Below the pieces are notes generated by a model. That model was given only the letters and a program-made list of their open reading frames with translations, was not told the origin of the DNA and did not search any database. Below are positions 56,897 through 64,000 of a DNA stretch of 64,000 nt, in pieces. The DNA lies in contig MU278358.1 of the NCBI GenBank assembly GCA_022385755.1, forward strand, positions 839,015 to 903,014. The letters are read 5' to 3'. The position numbers were made by a program, and so were the translations under genes. This DNA is from Trametopsis cervina (lineage: Eukaryota; Basidiomycota; Agaricomycetes; Polyporales; Irpicaceae). The stretch's first letter is position 1. Each line of letters starts with the position of its first letter.

Positions 56897-58579
56897 TTAA
56901 ACATCTGCGTTTTGTGAAGTGCCGCCATCGGTGGGGTTTTCTCTCTTCAACCTGCCTTTTCCTCTCGCCCTCTCCACTGCAGCCCATTCTGCCTTGGCTT
57001 CATCAAGAATGGCCATGCTTTCATCGTACAAAGCACAAAAGCGTGCCACTTCCCCGTCGAAGGATGCGAACCCGTTTGGCGTGGAGAGGACATCACGAAC
57101 ACCAGTGAAGAACGCGTCCATCACGCTCAAATTGTGCATAGCGAGCAATGTATGCGAGGACATTTCGTGGGTATGCAATAGATGATGAATGTACGCTCGA
57201 GTGAAGGAGGGCTGGTAATCATGGGCAATGGGTGGCCTGGCATCGACTGTACTGTTTTGTGTCCACGACAGTAACGTACGAGGCGAGCATGCTGCACAGG
57301 GACAGACCGGTGGCGATGAGTTCTTGCCGGCTTCATCAGAGGAGGCGACGCCGATAAAAGATCCTGCTAGACGTGAATGATCGTGGGCATACATAGCACT
57401 AAACAGATTGTGTCCCAGATTTATTTTCCCGTCTGTGCGTATATTATGAGCATGCTCAGCCGAAGTACGAACCGTTGGGAAAGTGAAGTCGAGAGCAACC
57501 CCTAGGTTTGCAGCGTCCTGTGCGAACCTGGCATCGAAGAGGTCAATTCCGATAGCCTGGATCAGCAGAAGGATTTCATGGGGTGAACGGGAGGAATGAG
57601 CAATGCGAAGCTTCGTTGCTGGCAGAGGCGATAGAGAGGCCTTTAAGAGATCTGGGACATCCTTAGAGTATTCTGAATCCGATGGTTCCTCGACTATCGA
57701 GGTATCCAGTTGCATCCGCAGAGGCACAAGATCACAGATATACCCGTCAACCCCTTCATCAAGACACATCAGAGGCTTGACGTATTCGAGGTCCTTGCCA
57801 GACAACGTTTCCACGAGTCCTTCTGCAAAGATTCTTCGCGCTCGAGCGTTATTTCCGCCTACCATACTGACTAAAGTTGAAGGCCGAACTTGCGATCTAG
57901 AAGCCTGTATAGACCGCAGAAGATCCGCCAGCCATTCTGTGGACCTCTGCAAGCTCTTTATGATGCGCTTTTGAGAGTACAATGTCGATGTGGGTGGAAT
58001 GTCGGCCAGAGCGGTAACAACGTCCGGTTTGCAAGCAAGTATATATGCACTCCATGCAGAAGGGGTCATCTGATTGGTCGTCAGGGATTAGCAGCTACCA
58101 CGAAGGGTGTACATACCTTTCGTACGCCGCGGACACATTTACAAGTGACAAAATCTTTCGTATTTGGCGGCATCTCCTGTCCATCAGATGGATCGCGAAG
58201 GCTTAAAGAGATGATATGTTTGTCCGGCTGATATCCCAAGAATTTGTGTAGCGGGTGGGCACTCTTCTGCTGTGTAGGAACGGGAGGGACTTGCTCAAGG
58301 CTGTGACAACGACTTTAGCACGCGACTATATGTACGCGAGAGAAGCAACAGTTACAAGGTCTCGAAATGTACTTGAGCCCATTGAATAGCTCCAGTGAGT
58401 TTGACATGGTCTTGTGAGAGATGAGGAACGATGCCCCGAGAGGTTGTAGTGATTAATGCGGGAGTCGGTATGTCAGGAGGTTGAGGCTCCGAAAATCGCT
58501 TGAAGCGTAGCTTGCCAATGCGCGGTCCAAAATGGGATGCTTGGGGCGATGCTTGCAATGCAAAGTTGAGGGCCGACAT
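56897..58579 (-). CDS. QTRT2: Queuine tRNA-ribosyltransferase accessory subunit 2
   Basis: The non-catalytic partner of eukaryotic tRNA-guanine transglycosylase, which inserts queuine at position 34 of GUN-anticodon tRNAs. Exon 1 reads MSALNFALQASPQASHFGPR from 58579 and continues ITTTSRGIVPHLSQDHVKLT. A second exon has HKFLGYQPDKHIISLSLRDP. The long last exon (58069-56897) contains GVDGYICDLVPLRM, LLLIQAIGIDLFDARFAQDA, the zinc site CPCAACSP with a downstream His, and AYIHHLLHTHEMSSHTLLAM. Length is about 500 residues. The start was chosen for fit to the family; an in-frame ATG at 58624 would add 15 residues. Fungi differ in having this pathway, so its presence suggests queuine salvage. Confidence 0.88.
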
Positions 58580-58823
58580 GAGTTTATTTCGCACAGTGCT
58601 AGTCAGCGACGAGGAAAAGCTCATTGGCAGTCGTTGGGCCTGAGGCGCACAACTTGTGATCCTGTGTCGCGAACGCGCATCCCGGACTCTCGATGGGATT
58701 CGACATTCAAGGTACTGTGCAAACACTCGCATAAGCAGCACAATGCTGACACTTGTACAAGCATAACATGTATATTATTGGCGACAATACGATAGACAGT
58801 ACAATAGATATATGTTTTAACGA

Positions 58824-61556
58824 TCACTGTTCCCCATCAGAGCTAGCTACGTCGCTGTCGGCATCAGTTTGACCTTTGGGCTCTATGTTGGGCGCGGAAG
58901 GTCGCAGGCCGTCTGTCGCAAGGCCTGCAAGAACAGAAGAGGGCGCAGCCCCAGATTTTGCTCGCTTTGACCATTCGTGGGCCATTTGCAGGAATTTGAA
59001 AGAAGTAGGATTGGATTCTCGTTCGTCATCAGCAAACACCATATCCCAGTCTGAATGAAAGTTCAGCCCAGCACTATGCGCAAAGTGAAAAGCGACAGAC
59101 CTTCCACAGCTTGACCAGACTCATCGACTTTACGTTTGCGGCTAACAATTGGGAACATGTTCTGAACCCGGGCCACATCATCTTCAGTACCATTCGCTTC
59201 TTCGAATACCTTCCAGCTCTCCAAGAGCACCACACGCTAGACAGATGGCTTCAGTGACAACATTTGATACTTCGCTGAGTATGACTGACTTCTGCTTTGA
59301 GACCTTTACTCTTCAGATCTTTGTAGGCTCGGTCAAACACCTGCCTGGCTACATCAATGTCGCCAGGCGCCATGGCGATCTCCTCACTCTCTTCATCTTC
59401 GTCGTTTCGTTGTGGCCGTGGTAGCGGCAGTGAGGTCGCCTCAAAGAGCGCATAGGATATCCAGACTTTTACGTGTCCACTCAACGACAGGAGCCTCTCG
59501 TATAATGACCTCACTTTGTCACGTTCTCCTTCCTCGGTTTCGAAATCGATATAAGCTTTCCAAAGGAGCTCTGGCATTGATAACTGCGGTTGGGAAACAC
59601 CCAGCTCAAAGATAGCACGAGTTCGGCTGAAATCTTCTAGCTGTGTTTCGACCTCGGCATATTTGATCCAAGCTGATGAATTTGAGGGATCGAACTACAC
59701 ATTATTTTGTCAGCTTCAACTGGTGGAGTTCGCAATAGGGACAAACCTCCAAATACTTCTCATATAATGTGCGGACACGGTCAAACTCGCGAAGCTGAAT
59801 GATGCTCAGTGGCTGAAACACTCAAATATGGTCTACTCACATCAAACTCAAGTTGCACGTATCCTTTGAAGAGCGACTCTTTGGGGCACATGCCAATCGC
59901 TGTTCCTAGGATTCTGCGCGCAGCTGGAAGGTCTAGGCGGCGTACCTCAAAGCGGGCGTAGAGAAGCCACAACTTTGCGAAGGTGAACTGCTTATGTGGC
60001 ACAAGCTTGATGGCGGTTTGATATACTTGTCTTGCGCGGGAGTAGTCCTGCCATCTCATTAGCAAATTATTTCTCAAGAGTCATCACCGACAGATGCACC
60101 TTCGTTTCTAGCTCCTCGAAAAGAGCATAATTGAGCCACAAGAAGATGTACCTTCGCCAATGACGTTTTTCTCTACCGGGCGGTACTTGAGCGACGGCAC
60201 GTTCGTACACCTCCCTGACTTTTGCAGTTGCGCTTTCCTCTTCTTCAATGGTAGCCCCCTCCTCCCGAAGGTCACCCAACGCAGCCTCCTCCAGACGCGT
60301 GTAATCGAACCATACGTCGTAATTACGGCCGTCTTGTGCCAGCTCATCTTCGTATTGAATGCGCCTCCTACCCAACACAGTGGTCTCCAGGGTTGACTTG
60401 GTTCCATGTTGCTTCTCAAACTTTGTATATGCGGCATATAAAGCTGCAGATTTGGAGCGAGGGAGATGGGAGAGGGCAAACTATCAGAGTAGCGTGATAA
60501 GATGCAGGGGCCAATGACGACAAAATACGACGTACGTGCCTTATATATGACACGAGCACGCTCATATTCCTTTAGTCGGGTTTCCATCTTTGCAAACGCA
60601 TTGAAGATGGCTTGAGCCTTTTCTATTGACTCCTCGTTGTCGCCGAAGAAGTTGACTGCGGTTTGGAAAACCTCTCTCGCCTTGTCCAATCTGCCGCGCT
60701 CCTCCTCGAACTTGCCCCATTTAACCCAAACACGCGGTTCGGGTCGTACGGCTACCCAGCGTTCATAGATGGTGCTAGCACGGTCCAGTTCGTTATACCT
60801 TTGCTCCATCTTGATGTATGCCTGCCACGCTTTGTCATCGGGTTCCCAAGCCATCCAACGCTCAAACACTTGGCGAGCACCGGGGACATTTTGTAGCAGT
60901 TCCTCAAGGTACACATACTTGTACCATAGTTGATCGACGCGAGGCAGAAGAGTAACGGCGCGATCAAACAGGTTCCTCGAATGTTGCACATTGCGACCTT
61001 TCAGTTCCATCTCTGTATAGCTAAGCCAGAGTTGAACACTTCGAGGATCAACATCAAGTGCACGCTCGAAGACAGAACGGGAACGAGCATATTCTCCTTG
61101 GCTGGCCTACAAGCGTGTAAGTGAAGAGTTTCCGAGGAGGAGGAACACTGACCTCCCAGTTGGCGTATTGCAGCCATTCTTTTCTTCGAGAGATAGGTTA
61201 GACAAGGCAGACTCGAATCAGGCAATAGACTCATGACATTACTCACATACTACCACGAGTTTGTCTTATCCGTTTCTCAAACTCCTCGCGTTTTCGACCT
61301 CGATACTCATGAAGCTCTTCAAAATCCTCAACGCGCTGCTTAGGAGCGCGGAACTGTGACTCTTGACGTTCTTGCGCCTACAAAACATTGTCAATAAGGT
61401 GGAGATACTGTAGAGGCGAAGACCTACATCCCGAAGCAGTTGCTCTGCTGTGACCTGGATTGCGGCCGGTGCGCGATTTTTTATTCTGGAAACACTGCAT
61501 GAGCAAAATGTGTAAGTTGATATCTGAGCTTACCGAGGTGCTCTCCCGTCTTGCAT
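58824..61556 (-). CDS. CLF1: Pre-mRNA splicing factor Clf1/Syf3 (crooked neck, HAT repeats)
   Basis: A spliceosome NineTeen-complex scaffold made of half-a-TPR (HAT) repeats. The start at 61556 reads [20 protein letters not shown] across an intron, then [20 protein letters not shown], as in other crooked-neck proteins. HAT repeats follow throughout: [46 protein letters not shown]-like [79 protein letters not shown] and [20 protein letters not shown]. The C-terminal tail has [20 protein letters not shown] and ends at 58824. Length is roughly 700-750 residues, normal for the family. The gene is divergent from RAD6. Confidence 0.93.
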
Positions 61557-61715
61557 GTTGTATCACACAGTGGGGGTCGAGGTTGAGCGAAGCGCGGGAA
61601 ACTACAGTTCGACGCGAGACGTATGCCTGAGCGCTTAACCCTTGTTCACTACCACCACTGCCACCACCACCACCCGTCCCCATCGGCTCTGAATAATCCT
61701 TCCTATCGCTAAACG
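61557..61715. promoter_or_regulatory. Compact bidirectional promoter of CLF1 and RAD6
   Basis: Only 159 bp separate the two start codons. The interval contains a run of GGT/GGC trinucleotides (61660-61680 region on the plus strand as ACCACCACTGCC). Transcripts for both genes must begin inside it or overlap. Confidence 0.55.
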
Positions 61716-62323
61716 ATGGTATGTAAGACGCTATACCACCTGTTATTGTATGTAACGCTTTGCTCTATGCATCCATAGTCTACCAATTGTCGCCGCCGTC
61801 TCATCCGCGACTTCAAACGGTTGTCCAGCGACCCGCCGGGTGGTATTTCTGGCAGTCCATGCCCTGATAACATCATGCTTTGGAATGCTGTGATTTTTGG
61901 GCCAGGTGCGCGCATATAAATGTTGTCTGGAAACATTCATGGCTCAATGTAATGCCAGTTGACACCCCCTTCGAGGATGGCACCTTCAAGCTTCTCCTCA
62001 CGTTCGATGAGAGCTATCCCACTAAACCACCTACTGTCAAGTTCCTCTCGCGCATGTTTCATCCAAATGTGTATGCGAATGGCGAGCTATGCCTGGATAT
62101 CCTCCAGAATCGCTGGTCTCCAACCTACGATGTGGCAGCAATACTGACATCAATCCAGAGTCTCCTACACGATCCCAATCCCAACAGTCCTGCAAATGCA
62201 GAGGCTGCCCAGCTGTATCGTGAAAATATGAAGGAATATGTTCGACGTGTCAGAACCACTGTGGAGGAAAGCTGGCTGGATCCAGAGGAGAAAGACCAGG
62301 TTGAGAGTGAAGTAGCAGATTGA
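61716..62323 (+). CDS. RAD6: Ubiquitin-conjugating enzyme E2 Rad6/Ubc2
   Basis: The E2 that ubiquitinates histone H2B, PCNA and N-degron substrates. Exon 1 contributes only the ATG (61716-61718) before a GTATGT donor. Exon 2 reads [20 protein letters not shown] through [14 protein letters not shown] further intron (donor GTGCGC, acceptor TGCCAG) joins to [20 protein letters not shown]. The UBC core includes [20 protein letters not shown] with the catalytic Cys at residue 88, the same position as in yeast Rad6, and [20 protein letters not shown]. It ends with a short acidic tail ([12 protein letters not shown]). Length is 164 residues. It is Rad6 rather than another E2, judged by the conserved N-terminus and Cys position. 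Confidence 0.95.
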
Positions 62324-62654
62324 TTTGCTTTAGTTGCATTGTCATGTCTATGTACTATTGATAGTAGGCAACATAGGCAAACCATATTCACTGTAGCATA
62401 AGCCTTTTGTATTTGGATTTTGGCAGGAATGTAGTAATATTCTGATTATAAATAGCATGAAGTTATTAGAATAAGCTTTAAGAAACCATCTTCCTGAATT
62501 ACATGGCCATGCAAAGCATGGCTGTGGGTAGATAATATTGTATGTGCTATCTGTGGAATACCAGTGTGATATCCAGCAGATATCCAAGAAAAAAGACAGA
62601 GGTGCTGATATCAAGTAAGCAGTTAAGAAAAAACTAGCATGAGCTATAGTTGAA

Positions 62655-62821
62655 ACTTGGGTGAGCAGGCTGGCAAGTAGCAGGTAATGATTTCTGAAGC
62701 CTTTATATGTTTTAAAATATATAAAACACATTAATCAACTGTTACTGTTCATAAAGCAATAACTTTTCTACTTCTTTTACTGATACAAAAGATCTAACAA
62801 TGAGAAAACACTCTCATCAAA
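62655..62821 (+). repeat. Diverged direct repeat, copy 1
   Basis: It begins CTTGGGTGAGCAGGC and includes CAAGTAGCAGGT, TTAAAATATATAAAACACA and AATCAACTGTTACTG. It matches 63079-63220 with scattered differences and carries about 25 extra bases after AACTGTTACTG. Confidence 0.75.
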
Positions 62822-63078
62822 TGGTATTGTAGATTACATAGCAGCTGATGATCATATTAGATTTTGGTTCATTTTATTAGATTTTACATCAGACAGTTTT
62901 TTTTGTCTTCTGGTTTATTGTTCTGGAGGGAGCACTGTCACAGAGACTGGTCACGTGACGTATAAGGATAACTGCTATCTCAAGACACTGTAAGGTGTAG
63001 ACTTCTTATTCAAAAGTTAACAGCTAGCAATCTGTTTGCAAGTCTAGCCCAGTGAAGACCAGATAATATTACTAAGTA

Positions 63079-63220
63079 ACTTGGGTGAGCAGGCCAGCAA
63101 GTGGCAGGTTACAATTCCTAAGGCCTGTATATGTCTTAAAATATATACAACACACTAATCAACTGTTTCTGCTTCTTTTACTAGTATAGGCCAAACAATG
63201 TGAAAACACTGCATTCAAAT
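63079..63220 (+). repeat. Diverged direct repeat, copy 2
   Basis: It begins CTTGGGTGAGCAGGC and includes CAAGTGGCAGGT, TTAAAATATATACAACACA and AATCAACTGTTTCTG, ending GAAAACACTGCATTCAAAT. It is the second copy of the repeat at 62655-62821. Confidence 0.75.
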
Positions 63221-63288
63221 ATGTCATGGTTATACGTGTAGCGCCCAATTTATTATGTCATGGTTATACGTGTAGCGCCCAATTTATT
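63221..63288 (+). repeat. Perfect 34-bp tandem duplication
   Basis: The 34-bp unit starting ATGTCATGGTTATACGTG and ending GCCCAATTTATT is present twice with no mismatch, at 63221-63254 and 63255-63288. Perfect identity suggests a recent event. Confidence 0.95.
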
Positions 63289-64000
63289 CGATTTCTTTTA
63301 TTTTATTTTGGTGCATCCTACACGTCTTTGCGATCACGTGACTCGTCGACACGGTCTCATGACCTGCACGATCACATGATATGCACATGCACGCGCACTC
63401 GCGCTCCTCGCTCGGCCCGGACTGATAGCGACATCACCGGCCCTGCAACTTCGCACGGTCTCCGGATCCCTCCGGAACCTCGAACTCTTCCTTTCCCCGA
63501 CCCTTCGGACTTCCGGTCCATCGGTCTATGACTCAGGCTCGGCATTAGTAATTATGCCCAGAGTGGCACCATTCCTATTGTTCCCCTCGGTCTATTGTTT
63601 CCGTTCTTTTCATTGTTCTCTCTCTATTGTTCTACTTCTATTGTCGCGTCACGCTATTGTTCTATTGTCTTGTCTGTCCTACCCTAAAGTGGTCCGTGCG
63701 CAGACTCCAGTAGTATATATACCTGGCCTTCATCGCTCCTAGCCCTCATCTCGACCTTTTGGTCTTCACTGGGCTAGGTAAGCCTTTTACTTACTTGTTT
63801 GTATTGTATCTAGTTTACTAATGTATTTGGTCTTCACTGGGCTAGCGTGCGCACAGCTTGTTAGCTGTTTTACTCTGAATTACGATTCCTGAGGTACGAA
63901 GTAGAATCGTTCCAATAACACTTAGCACATTGACATCTTGCGACAGTGACATTTTTGTCCCTATGCGTGGGAATTTTGATTGGAATACACTTTTATAAGC
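63221..64000. repeat. Possible long terminal repeat, cut by the window end
   Basis: The sequence contains GTGTAGCGCCCAATTTATT, then a G+C-rich part, then a CTATTGTT-rich stretch (63572-63680). A TATA-like TATATATA lies near 63713-63720, and two copies of TTTGGTCTTCACTGGGCTAG lie at about 63758-63777 and 63826-63845. This order (upstream region, TATA box, structured leader) recalls the U3-R-U5 of fungal Ty3-type LTRs. No primer-binding site, second copy or coding sequence is visible inside the window, so the call is tentative. Confidence 0.35.

Larger units (their letters stand above)
62324..63220. other. AT-rich repetitive intergenic region downstream of RAD6
   Basis: No coding signal is seen. 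The stretch is dominated by two diverged direct repeats (62655-62821 and 63079-63220) and AT-rich sequence, with a palindromic GTCACGTGAC at 62950-62959. It looks like decayed repeat DNA. Confidence 0.55.

Noticed and set aside
61557..61683. Gly-rich start (MGTGGGGGSGG) upstream of CLF1
   Set aside because: It is in a different frame from the CLF1 coding exon; the family-typical start MQDGRAPR lies at 61556.
1..64000. Bacterial-style features (operons, CRISPR arrays, ribosome-binding sites, riboswitches)
   Set aside because: The genes are spliced and eukaryotic; no spaced-repeat array or bacterial signal was seen.

Overview
This window comes from a fungal nuclear genome, almost certainly a basidiomycete of the Agaricomycetes type. 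Genes are dense and lie on both strands. Nearly all are split by many short GT-AG introns of about 50-60 nt. The proteins recognised are fungal: Uds1, recyclin with a CaaX end, a fungal DGK1 and a basidiomycete GGCIPCP-type mini-protein. Start codons, exon joins and products were worked out by eye from splice signals and conserved motifs. No database search was run, so exon edges in the long genes are approximate.

Layout. 0.2-1.6 kb: part of an unidentified multi-pass membrane protein (minus). 1.6-5.6 kb: poorly coding sequence with an exactly 1,000-N assembly gap, flanked by an imperfect inverted repeat. 5.6-8.1 kb: an F-box/WD40 protein (plus). 8.5-10.4 kb: threonine synthase (plus), with a perfect Gcn4-like palindrome just upstream. 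12.0-16.5 kb: a Ser-rich Uds1-type septation protein (plus), converging on the cohesin subunit SCC3 (minus, 16.8-21.6 kb). SCC3 is divergent from an Ecm11-like gene (22.0-23.6 kb). A tRNA-Ala, a small unknown gene and recyclin-1 (minus, 24.9-28.4 kb) follow.

The centre (28.9-44.7 kb) is the main feature. A large gene encoding an HSP90-like/sacsin-type ATPase with a C-terminal HExxH-like segment (minus) is cut inside a coding exon by a 9.07-kb non-LTR retrotransposon in the same orientation. The element has two long open ORFs (zinc-knuckle ORF1; endonuclease, reverse transcriptase and RNase H ORF2), a 21-nt poly(A) tail and a perfect 12-bp target-site duplication. Both the element and the flanking host exons look intact, so the insertion is probably recent.

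Right arm: CTP-dependent diacylglycerol kinase DGK1 (minus); a divergent ribosomal-protein pair, uS8/RPS22 (minus, with a 12-nt microexon) and eS17/RPS17 (plus, with an ATG-only first coding exon); a gene-poor 2.8 kb with tRNA-Pro; a hidden 75-residue cysteine-rich mini-protein gene; a membrane-anchored histidine acid phosphatase; a mitochondrial-type J protein; the queuine tRNA-ribosyltransferase accessory subunit QTRT2 (minus); the splicing factor Clf1/crooked neck (minus); and the ubiquitin-conjugating enzyme Rad6 (plus), divergent from Clf1. The last 1.7 kb is AT-rich and repetitive and ends in sequence resembling a long terminal repeat.

The genes are mostly unrelated housekeeping functions. 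Clear shared-promoter (head-to-head) pairs are SCC3/ECM11-like, RPS22/RPS17 and CLF1/RAD6.
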